Below, one piece after another: positions 19,020-28,159 of a DNA stretch of 64,000 nt (the first letter of the stretch is position 1; each line of letters begins with the position of its first letter). Below the pieces are notes generated by a model. It worked only from the letters and a program-made list of their open reading frames with translations. It did no database searches and was not told where the DNA came from. Source of the stretch: Thiobacillus sp. (lineage in GTDB: Bacteria; Pseudomonadota; Gammaproteobacteria; Burkholderiales; Thiobacillaceae); NCBI GenBank assembly GCA_024708885.1, contig JANJXT010000058.1:1-64000 (forward strand). Direction: 5' to 3'. Made by a program: the position numbers and the translations under genes.

Positions 19020-19418
19020 ATGCCCGCCCTCGCCCCGCAGCAACTCGATCAACTGAACCAGCAACTGAAACAGGCCTATCAGGATCTCTTGCGGGAAATC
19101 CGTGGCGAACTGGACAACAGCGGCGATCAGCATCGCATCGACCTGCTCAACCGCGAGCCGGGCGACAGCGGCGACGAATCGCTGGCCAACGCGCTCGCGG
19201 ACTTCAACGTGCTGCGCTTCGATCGCCACATCCGCGATCTGCGCGACATCGAAGCCGCGTTCGGGCGCATCAAGGCCGGCGAGTATGGCGTATGCACCGG
19301 CTGCGGCGACGACATCGTCTTCGAGCGCCTGCGCGCCTACCCGACCGCCAAACGCTGCATCGTCTGCCAGCAGCGGCACGAAAAGCAATTCGCCCATGAA
19401 GGGCACCCCAAACTCTGA
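19020..19418 (+). CDS. DksA/TraR family zinc-finger protein
   Basis: 132 residues. An N-terminal helical hairpin (QQLDQLNQQLKQAYQDLL) is followed by a C4 zinc finger with CTGC and CIVC knuckles 17 residues apart, the DksA/TraR signature. Members bind the RNA polymerase secondary channel and modulate transcription, often with ppGpp. It is shorter than main DksA (about 150 residues) and lacks the usual DxxDxA hairpin tip, having GDSGDESLANA instead, so it is a paralogue of uncertain potency. AAAGGA lies seven bases upstream of the ATG. The hpf gene follows 15 bases later. Confidence 0.88.
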   Translation: MPALAPQQLDQLNQQLKQAYQDLLREIRGELDNSGDQHRIDLLNREPGDSGDESLANALADFNVLRFDRHIRDLRDIEAAFGRIKAGEYGVCTGCGDDIVFERLRAYPTAKRCIVCQQRHEKQFAHEGHPKL

Positions 19419-19433
19419 CCAAAGGGACTCAAA

Positions 19434-19739
19434 ATGAAAACACCGCTGCAGATCACTTTCCGCGACATGGAACGCTCGGACGCGCTGGAAACCCACATCC
19501 GCGAAAAGGCCGACAAGCTCGAACAGTTCTTCGCCGAGATCGTCAGCTGCCGCGTCGTCGTCGAACAGGCGGCGAAGCATCAACAGCAGGGCAAACCTTT
19601 CAACGTGCGCATCGACCTCGGCGTTCCGGGCAAGGAACTCATCGTCGACAAACAGGCGCACGAAGACGTCTACGTCGCCCTGCGCGATGCCTTCGACGCC
19701 GCCAAACGCCAGCTGGAAGACTACGCACGCCAGTTGTGA
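19434..19739 (+). CDS. hpf: HPF/RaiA-family ribosome hibernation factor
   Basis: 101 residues covering one S30AE domain: LQITFRDMERSDALETHIREKADKL starts the first strand and helix, and a central VRIDLGVPGKELIV with DVYVALRDAFDAAKRQLE forms the second helix. The short form binds the 30S decoding region and helps make inactive ribosomes in stationary phase. It sits directly after the DksA-like gene, so two growth-arrest regulators may be co-expressed. AAGGGA is found upstream of the ATG. It could be a paralogue of the main HPF linked to rpoN. Confidence 0.88.
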   Translation: MKTPLQITFRDMERSDALETHIREKADKLEQFFAEIVSCRVVVEQAAKHQQQGKPFNVRIDLGVPGKELIVDKQAHEDVYVALRDAFDAAKRQLEDYARQL

Positions 19740-19758
19740 GCGCGACTCGCAGGCGATC

Positions 19759-21282
19759 ATGGACGAGACACCGGAACTGATCCGCCGCCTGTTCGATCCG
19801 GCCTGCTACGACCACGCGGCGGATCCCGTGCGGCTGATCGAGACGCACATTTCCTGGGTGCTGCTCACGGGTGAGATTGCCTACAAGCTGAAAAAGCCGC
19901 TCGACCTCGGCTTTCTCGACTTCAGCAGCCTCGCCAAGCGGCTCGCTGCCTGCCGCGAGGAAGTGCGTCTCAACCGGCGGCTGGCGCCGGACATCTATCT
20001 CGGCGTCGTCCCCATCACCGGCGGAGCCGACGCGCCCCGCGTCAACGGCGACGGTGAAGCGTTCGAATACGCGGTGAAAATGCGCCAGTTTCCGGCCGAC
20101 ACGACGCTCGACCGCCTCGATGCAGCCGGCGCGTTGCACGCCGCGCAGATCGAGGCCATCGCCGCCACTGTGGCGCGTTTTCATGAAAACGATTGCGCGC
20201 GTGCCGCCGCCGACAGCGCCTGGGGCAGCCCCGACGCCGTCTGGCAGCCGGTTGCGCAGAACTTCGCGCAGATCGCGCCGCGGCTCGACACCGATGCCGA
20301 CCGCGAACGGCTCGCGGCGCTGGAACGCTGGAGCACCGCCGAACACGCCCGCCTCGCGCCGCTCATGGCGACCCGCAAGCGCGACGGCTGGATACGCGAA
20401 TGCCACGGCGATCTGCATCTGGGCAACCTCGCATGGGTCGACGGCCGCCCGCTGGTGTTCGACTGCATCGAATTCAACCCGGCGCTGCGCTGGATCGACG
20501 TGCAGTCGGAAATCGCCTTCTGCTACATGGATCTGCTGCAGCGTGGCCACCCGGAATGGGCGTGGCTGTTCCTCAACGTCTGGCTGGAATACAGCGGCGA
20601 TTTCGCCGGACTGGCGCTGCTGCGCTATTACGCCGTCTACCGCGCGATGGTGCGCGCCAAGGTCGCCGTGCTGCGCGCCGGGCAGCTCGACGGCGCCGCA
20701 CGCCTCGCCGCCTTCGACGCCGTGCGCGCCCAGCTCGACCTCGCGCTGGCATTCACCCAACCGCCGCCTGCGCGCCTCGACATCACCCACGGCCTGTCCG
20801 GATCGGGCAAGAGCACCGTGACGCGCCGCCTGATGCAGGCGCCTGGCGCGATCCGGGTGCGCTCCGACGTCGAACGCAAGCGCCTGGCCGGCCTCGACGC
20901 ACTGGCGAAAAGCGGCTCGGGCGTGGGCGGCGGCCTGTACGCCGGCGACGCCACCCGGCGCACCTACGCCCGTCTCGCGGCCGTTGCCGGCCAGGTGCTC
21001 GAGGCGTGCTGGCCGGTCGTCGTCGACGCCACCTTCATTGCGCGCTGGCAGCGCGACCTGTTGCGCGATACCGCGCGCAGCCACGGCGTGCCCTTCCGCA
21101 TCCTCGATTTCCCGCTGGACATTCCCACCCTGCGCGCGCGCATCGTCGAGCGCGCGCGTGCCGGCGGCGACGCTTCCGAGGCCGATCTGGACGTGCTGCA
21201 GCACCAGCTCGACAGCGAGGAACCGCTTGCAGCAGAGGAACAGGCCCTGTGCGTGGGCGCCGAGGACGTGGGCCGGGCTTAA
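19759..21282 (+). CDS. Fusion of an aminoglycoside-phosphotransferase-like domain and a P-loop kinase
   Basis: 507 residues. The N-terminal ~330 residues resemble the APH/choline-kinase fold: YKLKKPLDLGFLDFSS carries the ATP-lysine region, and HGDLHLGN plus VFDCIEFNPALRWIDV carry the catalytic loop and the metal-binding acid. A zeta-toxin/AAA-type kinase follows with P-loop GLSGSGKST near residue 355. This two-domain arrangement is a known conserved family, often called bifunctional aminoglycoside phosphotransferase/ATP-binding protein. Its natural substrate is unknown and resistance should not be assumed. The start is the ATG at 19759, just after hpf. Confidence 0.86.
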   Translation: MDETPELIRRLFDPACYDHAADPVRLIETHISWVLLTGEIAYKLKKPLDLGFLDFSSLAKRLAACREEVRLNRRLAPDIYLGVVPITGGADAPRVNGDGEAFEYAVKMRQFPADTTLDRLDAAGALHAAQIEAIAATVARFHENDCARAAADSAWGSPDAVWQPVAQNFAQIAPRLDTDADRERLAALERWSTAEHARLAPLMATRKRDGWIRECHGDLHLGNLAWVDGRPLVFDCIEFNPALRWIDVQSEIAFCYMDLLQRGHPEWAWLFLNVWLEYSGDFAGLALLRYYAVYRAMVRAKVAVLRAGQLDGAARLAAFDAVRAQLDLALAFTQPPPARLDITHGLSGSGKSTVTRRLMQAPGAIRVRSDVERKRLAGLDALAKSGSGVGGGLYAGDATRRTYARLAAVAGQVLEACWPVVVDATFIARWQRDLLRDTARSHGVPFRILDFPLDIPTLRARIVERARAGGDASEADLDVLQHQLDSEEPLAAEEQALCVGAEDVGRA

Positions 21283-21421
21283 GCGGATCATTGCGCACCG
21301 GCTTGGCAACACGCGACGCAGGGCGCCGCGGTTCGTGCCGTGCGGGCGGGGTTGTCTATACTGGGATGCGTCCCCGCCTTCGCGTACGGCGGGTTTCGCA
21401 GCTCTCGAAGGAGAAATCATC

Positions 21422-21928
21422 ATGCGTCAGCCATTCGCCCGACTGCTCCTGCTCACCCTCGCCATGGGTCTTTCCGTATCGGCCTCGGGTAAGGAACCGG
21501 CCACGTTCACCTCGCCCAGCCTTACCCCCGAGGCCGCGCTGAAGGTGGCGCAGGCTGCGCTCCAGGCATGTCAGAAAGCCGGTTTCAATGCGGCGGTGGC
21601 CGTGGCCGACCGTGGCGGCGTAACCCAGGTGATGATTCGCGACCGCTTCGCCGGCGCCCACACGCCGCACGCCGCGATGGGCAAGGCATGGACCGCGGCC
21701 AGCTTCCGTACCAATACTTCCGAACTCATGGAGCGGACGCAACCTGGCAGCGCCTCCTACGGCATCCGCGACCTGCCGGGCGTGGTGATGCTGGGCGGCG
21801 GCCTGATCATCGAGTCACACGGTGCGCTGGTCGGCGCGATCGGCGTGTCCGGCGCGCCCTCCGGCGCCGACGACGATCGCTGCGCCAAGGCCGGCATCGA
21901 CGCCATTCACGACGCGCTGGAGTTCTAG
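21422..21928 (+). CDS. Exported GlcG/HbpS-family protein
   Basis: 168 residues. A Sec signal peptide (LLLLTLAMGLSVSASG) precedes a GlcG/HbpS fold: SLTPEAALKVAQAALQACQK, VAVADRGGVTQVMIRDRFAGA, and a central GVVMLGGGLIIESHGALVGAIGVSG strand-loop region. Relatives bind haem or are linked to glycolate metabolism or stress sensing. AAGGAG lies eight bases before the ATG. Its TAG stop overlaps the stop of the opposing fusion gene by four bases (CTAG), so transcription converges here. The ligand is not known. Confidence 0.88.
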   Translation: MRQPFARLLLLTLAMGLSVSASGKEPATFTSPSLTPEAALKVAQAALQACQKAGFNAAVAVADRGGVTQVMIRDRFAGAHTPHAAMGKAWTAASFRTNTSELMERTQPGSASYGIRDLPGVVMLGGGLIIESHGALVGAIGVSGAPSGADDDRCAKAGIDAIHDALEF

Positions 21929-24351
21929 CCTGCGTTCGCCTGCGCCGGCCAGGCGCGGGTGATGGTGGTGCGCAGCAGCACTTCCGCCTCCGTCGCCGGC
22001 ACCGGCCGGCTGAACAGGAAACCCTGCATGTCCGTGCAGCCGACATCGCAGAGGAAGGCGTGCTGCGCCGCCGTTTCGACACCTTCGGCGATGATGCCCA
22101 GGCGCAGGCTTTTGGCGAGCTGGACGATGGCCTGGACGATGGCGGCCTGATCGGGGTCGCGGGTGACGTCGCGCACGAATGACTGGTCGATCTTCAGGCG
22201 GTCGACGGCGAAGCGCTTGAGGTAGCTGAGCGAGGAATAGCCGGTGCCGAAGTCGTCGAGCGACAGGCGCACGCCCAGCGCCTTGAGCCGCTGCACGGTG
22301 TCGAGCGTGTTCTCGACATCCTGCAGAAGGATCGACTCGGTCAGCTCGAGTTCGAGCAGATGGGGCGGCAGGCCAGTGCGCGCCAGTGCGCCCGCCACCG
22401 TCTCGACGAGGCCTTCGCGGCGAAACTGCATGGCCGAAAGATTCACCGACATGACGAGATCGGCAAGGCCGGCGTGGCGCCAGGCCTGCGCCTGACGGCA
22501 TGCCTGCTCCAGCACCCAGGCACCGATCGGCACGATGAGGCCGCAGTCCTCCGCCACTGGAATGAAACGGCTCGGCGGCACGTCGCCCAGATCCGGATTG
22601 CGCCAGCGCAGCAAGGCCTCGACACCCATCGCACGCCCGCTGGCGACATCGAACTGCGGCTGGTAATGCAGATGCAACTCGGCGCGGAAAAGCGCCTGAT
22701 GCAGGCCGTTTTGCAGCAGCAGGTGTTCCTGCGCCTGGAGGTTCATCTGCTCGTCGAAAAAACGATAGGTGTTGCGCCCGGCATTCTTGGCGTTGTACAT
22801 CGCCGTGTCGGCCTTCTGCAGCAAGCGGTCGAAATCGCTGCCGTCTTCCGGGTAGACCACGACACCGATGCTGCACGAGACAGTCAGTTCGCGTCCGCCA
22901 ATCAGCACCGGCTCGGCGAGACGTTCGAGGATTTCTCCGGCGACCCGCTCGACCGCCTCCATGTCCGGCACGTTGTCGAGCAGCACGATGAATTCGTCGC
23001 CCCCCTGGCGGCTGATGGTGTCGCTGTCGCGTGCGCAGCGCGCCAGGCGGGCGACCACGGACATCAGCAGCTCATCGCCTGCCGCGTGGCCGAGGGTGTC
23101 GTTGACCACCTTGAAGTTGTCCAGATCGAGAAACAGCAGGCCTACCCTGGCATGCGTCCGTCTCGCCTGCGCCACCGCGTGCTCGAAGCGATCGCGCAGC
23201 AGCACGCGGTTGGGCAGACCGGTCAATACGTCGTGGTGCGCCAGATATTCGATTTGCGCCTCGGTCTGCAAACGCTCCGTGACGTCACGATCGACGCCCT
23301 GGTAGGCGATCAGGCGCCCGCTCTCGTCGAACAGGGGCGCAGCGTTCGATTCGAAGATCCGCACACTGCCGTTGCGATGACGAAAGCGCAGGGTCACGTT
23401 GGACCAGCCGCGCTGTCCGGCGACCGCCTCGGCAAAGGTCGCCCGGTACAGGGACAGGTCATCCGGATGGATCAGGCTTTCCGGATCCATGGCTAAAAAT
23501 TCGTCGGTCGTATAGCCGAGCGCCTTTTGTGCGCATGAATTGCTGTAGAGGTATCGGCCATTGATGTCGACCGACCAGATCCAGTCCACCGAATTCTCGG
23601 CCATGGCACGGAAGCGTGCCTCGCTCTCGCGCAGCGCCTGTTCCATGCGCTTGCGCTCGCTGACGTCGGCGAAGGTGACGGTGGTTCCGATCAGCGTGCC
23701 ATTGCGGTAAAGCGGCTGCGAACGGTATTCCACCGGGAAGCTGGTGCCATCCTTGCGCCAATGCACTTCGTCGTCGACATGCGCCGCCTCGCCCGCCTCG
23801 GTGGCCAGACGCACGCGGCATTGCTCCCTGGGATAGGGGCGGCCGTCCGGATGCGAATGGTGGATCAGGGGATGCACGGGCTGGCCCAGCATTTCATCGC
23901 GCGTGTAGCCCAGCATGTCGAGGCAGGCGTGGTTGACGAAGGTACAGACCCCGTTCGTGTCGATTCCAAAAATGCCCTGTGGCGAGGAATCGAGCAGCAG
24001 GCGAAAGCGCGCCTCGCTTTCCCGCAGCGCCGCGACGGCGCCAGCCGGCACTTCGAAGGCCGACGGTGGAAGGGCCGCCTTGCGTGCCGCGGCGGGGTCC
24101 TGCCCCGACTTCAACCGCGCGCGCGCAGCTTCGCGCCGGCGTCGCGCCTCCCGCAGCCCCACGTCCGGGTACACCCCCAGCGCCAGCGTCTTGCGCTTGC
24201 CGCCGAAGCGGTAATCCAGCCGCCAGTAGCGCGAGCCATCCGGCTTGAGCAGCAGATACATGCCGCCACCATCGGCAAGCTTGAGCGGCTTGTCGGCGGG
24301 CATCGCCTGACGGATGCGCTGGACGGTAAGGGGGGCAGCAATGCGTGTCAC
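21925..24351 (-). CDS. Integrase arm-type DNA-binding domain fused to PAS-PAS-GGDEF-EAL
   Basis: 808 residues. Residues ~8-92 are a DUF4102 domain, the arm-site DNA-binding module of P4-type tyrosine integrases: KLADGGGMYLLLKPDGSRYW, KTLALGVYPDVGLREARRRR and SGQDPAAARK match it closely. No tyrosine-recombinase catalytic domain follows. Instead come PAS (~110-232), PAS (~240-360), GGDEF (~370-535) and EAL (~550-795). GGDEF is intact (~450-454) with an RxxD site at ~441; EAL is intact (~578) with DDFGTGYSS. It has no signal or membrane segment. The protein could be a DNA-tethered, dual-function c-di-GMP enzyme; this is inference. Confidence 0.93.
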   Translation of the reverse strand: MTRIAAPLTVQRIRQAMPADKPLKLADGGGMYLLLKPDGSRYWRLDYRFGGKRKTLALGVYPDVGLREARRRREAARARLKSGQDPAAARKAALPPSAFEVPAGAVAALRESEARFRLLLDSSPQGIFGIDTNGVCTFVNHACLDMLGYTRDEMLGQPVHPLIHHSHPDGRPYPREQCRVRLATEAGEAAHVDDEVHWRKDGTSFPVEYRSQPLYRNGTLIGTTVTFADVSERKRMEQALRESEARFRAMAENSVDWIWSVDINGRYLYSNSCAQKALGYTTDEFLAMDPESLIHPDDLSLYRATFAEAVAGQRGWSNVTLRFRHRNGSVRIFESNAAPLFDESGRLIAYQGVDRDVTERLQTEAQIEYLAHHDVLTGLPNRVLLRDRFEHAVAQARRTHARVGLLFLDLDNFKVVNDTLGHAAGDELLMSVVARLARCARDSDTISRQGGDEFIVLLDNVPDMEAVERVAGEILERLAEPVLIGGRELTVSCSIGVVVYPEDGSDFDRLLQKADTAMYNAKNAGRNTYRFFDEQMNLQAQEHLLLQNGLHQALFRAELHLHYQPQFDVASGRAMGVEALLRWRNPDLGDVPPSRFIPVAEDCGLIVPIGAWVLEQACRQAQAWRHAGLADLVMSVNLSAMQFRREGLVETVAGALARTGLPPHLLELELTESILLQDVENTLDTVQRLKALGVRLSLDDFGTGYSSLSYLKRFAVDRLKIDQSFVRDVTRDPDQAAIVQAIVQLAKSLRLGIIAEGVETAAQHAFLCDVGCTDMQGFLFSRPVPATEAEVLLRTTITRAWPAQANAG

Positions 24352-24424
24352 GGGAGAAGGTTGCTCTGGCCAGCCTGTGGCAAGGTTTTCATGATACCGT
24401 CAACGATACCGTCAATCGTGTACT

Positions 24425-24447
24425 TGGTAATTGGTATGCAATTACCA
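24425..24447. promoter_or_regulatory. Inverted repeat upstream of the DUF4102-GGDEF-EAL gene
   Basis: TGGTAATTG and CAATTACCA are perfect nine-base arms around GTATG, 74 bases upstream of the fusion gene's ATG in an AT-richer 166-base gap. A second feature nearer the gene (about 24394-24417) is a 12-base tandem repeat, GATACCGTCAAC then GATACCGTCAAT. The palindrome could be an operator or the arm-type site bound by the protein's own DUF4102 domain. Both ideas are untested. Confidence 0.55.
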
Positions 24448-24517
24448 GGGAAGCGCTGAATGATCTTGAAAACCTCAGTTGACCGCTGCGGCGATCGGGC
24501 AGCGGCCGCGTGTGGTG

Positions 24518-25993
24518 TCAGGCCACCAGATACTTGATCCCGACGGCCTGCCAGTGTGCCGTTTCCTCATCCAGCGCGTGGCGGGTGAGCGGGCGGCGGT
24601 CGAGCCAGCCTTGCGGCAGCACGAGGCCGAAACGCTTGCCGTTGGCGTCCACTTTCAGTTCGCCCAGGCGCGGCGCGGCGCGGCTGCGGCACAGGATCAC
24701 CGCCTGACGCAGCAGCCAGACGAGCAGGCGCTCCTGCTCCGGCACCGTGCCGGCAGCGAAGGCCGGCAGCTTGGTGAGCGCGCCGCGCTGCGCGCGCGCG
24801 AGCAGCGCCAGGCGCGCCTGCTCGGTACGCGAGAAACCGGGCATGTCGGCATGCTCCAGGATGTAGCCGGAATGGCGGTGGTAACCGCTGTGCGAAACCG
24901 ACAGGCCGATTTCATGCAGGCGCGCGGCCCAGTCGAGAACGCGTGCGTCGTGTTCATCCGGGCTGCCCGCGGCCGCCCACAGCTGCAGGACCACGCGCTT
25001 CACGCGCGTGGCCTGTTGCGTGTCGATGTGATAGCGACGCATGAATTCGTCGACCGTCGCCTCGCGCATGTCCTGTTTGTGAAAGCGCCCCAGCAGGTCG
25101 TAGAGGATACCTTCGCGCATCGCGGTCTCGGCGACGTCCATCTGCTCGATCCCGAGCTCGCCAAAAATGCCGGCCATGATCGCGAAACCGCCGGCGATGA
25201 CGGGACGGCGGTCCCGCGCGAGTCCCGCCAGTTGCAGCGCGTCGACGTGGCCCGCCTTGGCGAGCTGCATCCGCAGACGTGCGAGGCCGTCGGCGGTGAT
25301 GCCGTGCGCGGACCAGCCGTTCTGTTCGAGGATCTCGCGCAGCGCGCGCGCGGTACCGCTCGATCCGACCGCCTCCTGCCAGTTGGCCTGGGAGAATTCG
25401 CGCGCGACGCGCTCGACCTCGATGCGTGCGGCCATCTCCGCCGCCTTCAGTGCCGTCTTGCTGACGGTGCCGCCGGAGAAGAAACGGCGCGAGAAATTGA
25501 TGCAGCCCATGTGCAGGCTCTCGCGTTCGTGCGGCTTCAGGCCGTGGCCGATGATGAGTTCCGTGGAGCCGCCACCGATGTCGATCACCAGGCGGCGCCC
25601 CGACGAGGCCGGCAGCGAATGGGCGACGCCCAGGTAGATGAGGCGTGCTTCTTCGCGTCCGGCGACGACCTCGATCGGGTGGCCCAGCGCGCGCTCGGCT
25701 TTGGCGATGAATTCCACGGCGTTCCGGGCGATCCGCAGTGTGGACGTGCCGATGCAGCGCACCGCGTGCGGCGGCATGCCGCGCAGCCGCTCGCCGAAGC
25801 GGCGCAGGCAGGCCAGCGCACGCACCTGGGTCACATCGTCGAGCGATTTGTCCGCCGTGAGTCCCGCGGCAAGGCGCACGGTTTCCTTCAGCGCGTCGAG
25901 CGGATAGATCTGGCCGCCCACCACGCGCGCGACTTCCAGCCGGAACGAGTTGGAGCCCAGATCGACCGCAGCAAGGGTGTCGTGGCTTTTCAT
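24518..25993 (-). CDS. ppx: Exopolyphosphatase / pppGpp phosphohydrolase (Ppx/GppA family)
   Basis: 491 residues. AAVDLGSNSFRLEVARV and VIDIGGGSTELIIG are the two phosphate-binding motifs of the ASKHA-fold Ppx/GppA proteins, and a C-terminal HD-like helical domain has HDARVLDWAARLHEIG. It hydrolyses polyphosphate or pppGpp. The ATG at 25993 overlaps the TGA of the upstream SpmAB-like gene, so they are co-transcribed. The frame is open upstream but that belongs to the neighbouring gene. Ppx versus GppA cannot be separated by eye. Confidence 0.93.
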   Translation of the reverse strand: MKSHDTLAAVDLGSNSFRLEVARVVGGQIYPLDALKETVRLAAGLTADKSLDDVTQVRALACLRRFGERLRGMPPHAVRCIGTSTLRIARNAVEFIAKAERALGHPIEVVAGREEARLIYLGVAHSLPASSGRRLVIDIGGGSTELIIGHGLKPHERESLHMGCINFSRRFFSGGTVSKTALKAAEMAARIEVERVAREFSQANWQEAVGSSGTARALREILEQNGWSAHGITADGLARLRMQLAKAGHVDALQLAGLARDRRPVIAGGFAIMAGIFGELGIEQMDVAETAMREGILYDLLGRFHKQDMREATVDEFMRRYHIDTQQATRVKRVVLQLWAAAGSPDEHDARVLDWAARLHEIGLSVSHSGYHRHSGYILEHADMPGFSRTEQARLALLARAQRGALTKLPAFAAGTVPEQERLLVWLLRQAVILCRSRAAPRLGELKVDANGKRFGLVLPQGWLDRRPLTRHALDEETAHWQAVGIKYLVA

Positions 25994-27228
25994 GCGCTGG
26001 CGCCGAAGAAGAGATAGGCCATGCCGATCGCCGCGAGGATGCCCGCGACGTCGGCGATCAGTCCGCAGGCGACGGCATGGCGCACGCGCCGGATGCCGAC
26101 CGCGCCGAAATACACCGCCAGCACGTAGAAGGTCGTCTCGGTGCTGCCCTGCACGATCGACGCCAGCCGTCCGGCGAAGGAATCGGCGCCGTGCGCCTGC
26201 ATGGTGTCGATCATCATGGCGCGCGCGCCGCTGCCGGAAAACGGCTTCATCAGTGCGGTCGGCAAGCCGTCGACCCAGCGTGCGTCGAACCCCAGTGCCA
26301 GCACCGCGCCGCGCACGCCGCCCATCAGCAGGTCGAGCGCGCCGCTGGCGCGGAACACGCCGATCGCCACGAGCATGGCGACGAGATACGGAATGATGGT
26401 GACGGCGGTGTGAAACCCTTCCTTCGCGCCTTCGACGAACGCTTCGTACGCGTTGATGCGCCGGCGCACCGCCATGAGCAGGAAGGCCACGATGATGCCG
26501 AACAGCACCACGTTGCTCAGTATCGTCGACTCGCGCGTCATGGCGGCGGCGTCGAGACTGGAAAAATAAAATGCGAGCCCCCCCACCAGCGCCGTGGCAG
26601 CGCCCAGGTAGGCCAGCGTGACGCGATTCCACAGGTGCAGCTTCTGGAAGAATCCGGTGACGAAAAGACCGACCAGGGTGCCGATGTAGGTGGTCATCAG
26701 GAGCGGCACGAATACGTCGGTGGGATCGGCGGCGCCGAGCTGCGCGCGGTAGGTGAAAATGGTCACCGGCAGGAGCGTCACCGACGCGGTGTTGATGACC
26801 AGAAACAGCACCTGCGCATCGCTCGCGGTGTCCTGCGACGGATTGAGCGTCTGCAGTTCCTGCATCGCCTTGATGCCGAGCGGCGTCGCGGCGTTGTCCA
26901 GCCCCAGCATGTTCGCCCCCATGTTCATGGTCATCGCGCCCAATGCGGGATGGTTGGCGGGCACCTCGGGAAACAGGCGGCGGAACAGCGGCGCAAGTCC
27001 GCGCGTCAGCAGGTCGAGCATGCCGGCACGCTCGCCGATTTTCATCACGCCCAGCCACAGCGCCATCACGCCGGTCAGTCCCAGCGCGATCTCGAAGGCG
27101 CTCCTGCTGCTGTCGAACAGCGCCTTCACCAGTGCGGCGAGGACTCCCGCATCACCGAGAAAGACGAGCTTGCCCAGCGCGATCAGAAAGGCGACGAGGA
27201 AGAACCCGACCCAGAGCGCGTTGAGCAT
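25990..27228 (-). CDS. SpmA-SpmB-like fused membrane protein with nucleoside-recognition (Gate) domains
   Basis: 412 residues with about ten hydrophobic helices. Two Gate/nucleoside-recognition halves are visible: GAMTMNMGANMLGLDNAATPLG in the first (SpmA-like) and MKPFSGSGARAMMIDTM in the second (SpmB-like). These are the conserved polar loops of the family, here fused in one chain as usual in proteobacteria. The ATG at 27228 is preferred because it directly precedes the first helix; an upstream in-frame start adds 19 basic residues. The transported molecule is unknown. It is first in a pair with ppx. Confidence 0.88.
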   Translation of the reverse strand: MLNALWVGFFLVAFLIALGKLVFLGDAGVLAALVKALFDSSRSAFEIALGLTGVMALWLGVMKIGERAGMLDLLTRGLAPLFRRLFPEVPANHPALGAMTMNMGANMLGLDNAATPLGIKAMQELQTLNPSQDTASDAQVLFLVINTASVTLLPVTIFTYRAQLGAADPTDVFVPLLMTTYIGTLVGLFVTGFFQKLHLWNRVTLAYLGAATALVGGLAFYFSSLDAAAMTRESTILSNVVLFGIIVAFLLMAVRRRINAYEAFVEGAKEGFHTAVTIIPYLVAMLVAIGVFRASGALDLLMGGVRGAVLALGFDARWVDGLPTALMKPFSGSGARAMMIDTMQAHGADSFAGRLASIVQGSTETTFYVLAVYFGAVGIRRVRHAVACGLIADVAGILAAIGMAYLFFGASA

Positions 27229-27241
27229 CGGCGCCGCGCGT

Positions 27242-28159
27242 TTACGCGACCCAGCCGGCAATGACGGTAAGGAGACCGGCGGCAAGCCAGATCACCAGGC
27301 CGCGCCAGATCATGCTGACGGCGCTGTCGATGCAGTCGGCATCCGGTTCCTGGCCGGTGCCCAGTTCCGGACGCCACACCACTTCGCCCGCGACAGTCAC
27401 GGCCTGTCCGAGCTTCAGGCCCATCGCCCCCGCGCCGGCGGCGACCACCACGCCCTCTTGCGGATCCGGCCAGCGTTCCGCCTGGGTGCGCCAGCAATAG
27501 GTGGCGTCCTCGAAGTTGCCGGCGATGGCGTAGGTCAGCGCGGTGAGCCGTACCGGCAGCCAGTTGAGCACGACAAAGGCGCGTTCGGTGAACCCGCCGA
27601 ACAGGCCGCGGCTCGTCGCCCAGCGTCGCGACAGGATCGACGCGGCACGGAACAGCACGGCACCGACCGGGCCGAGCGGCGCCAGCAGCACGAACCAGAA
27701 CAGCACGCCGAACATTTGCCGATGACTCGCCGCCAGAGTCTGCTCGATGGTGATGCGCGTGATGTCTTCCACGGAAAAATCGCCGGTATCGCCCCCGCGC
27801 CAGCCGGCGAGCACCGCGCGCGCGCCGTCGAGGTCACCCGCGCGCAGCAGGCGCGCGATGCGTTCGGCGTCGCCGCTGTAATATTTGAAGCCGAGGGTCG
27901 CATACAGCACGGCGACGTTCCAGGCCCAGCCAAGCAGCGGGCTGACGCCGTCAAGGATGGCAAAAATTGCCCATACCGCCGCGAGCAGCGGCAGCACCGC
28001 CAGTGCCCAGGCGATTGCACCGTGGCTGTACTCGCCCGCGTTGAAGCGGCGTTCGATGTAGCGCAGCAGGCGCGAATAATGCTGGTAGTGCGGCAGCGGT
28101 CGCCGCAGCGGGCGCAGATGTTCGAGGGCGACGGCGGCGAGTACCGAGAAGAAGGCCAT
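27242..28159 (-). CDS. CobD/CbiB-family membrane protein
   Basis: 305 residues, at least four membrane helices (for example AIAWALAVLPLLAAVWAIFAILDGV and a C-terminal GLVIWLAAGLLTVIAGWV). The family motifs include ALGFKYYSGDAERIARLLRAGD-like text and the cytosolic loop SVEDITRITIEQTLAASHRQMF. Such proteins are related to adenosylcobinamide synthase but are found without other cobalamin genes, as here, so the annotated name may not reflect activity. The start codon overlaps the stop of the GyrI-like gene by one base, which implies coupling. Confidence 0.78.
   Translation of the reverse strand: MAFFSVLAAVALEHLRPLRRPLPHYQHYSRLLRYIERRFNAGEYSHGAIAWALAVLPLLAAVWAIFAILDGVSPLLGWAWNVAVLYATLGFKYYSGDAERIARLLRAGDLDGARAVLAGWRGGDTGDFSVEDITRITIEQTLAASHRQMFGVLFWFVLLAPLGPVGAVLFRAASILSRRWATSRGLFGGFTERAFVVLNWLPVRLTALTYAIAGNFEDATYCWRTQAERWPDPQEGVVVAAGAGAMGLKLGQAVTVAGEVVWRPELGTGQEPDADCIDSAVSMIWRGLVIWLAAGLLTVIAGWVA

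Noticed and set aside
24352-24517. tRNA gene as an integrase attachment site near the DUF4102 gene
   Set aside because: Searched by eye for a cloverleaf or CCA-type 3' end and found none.
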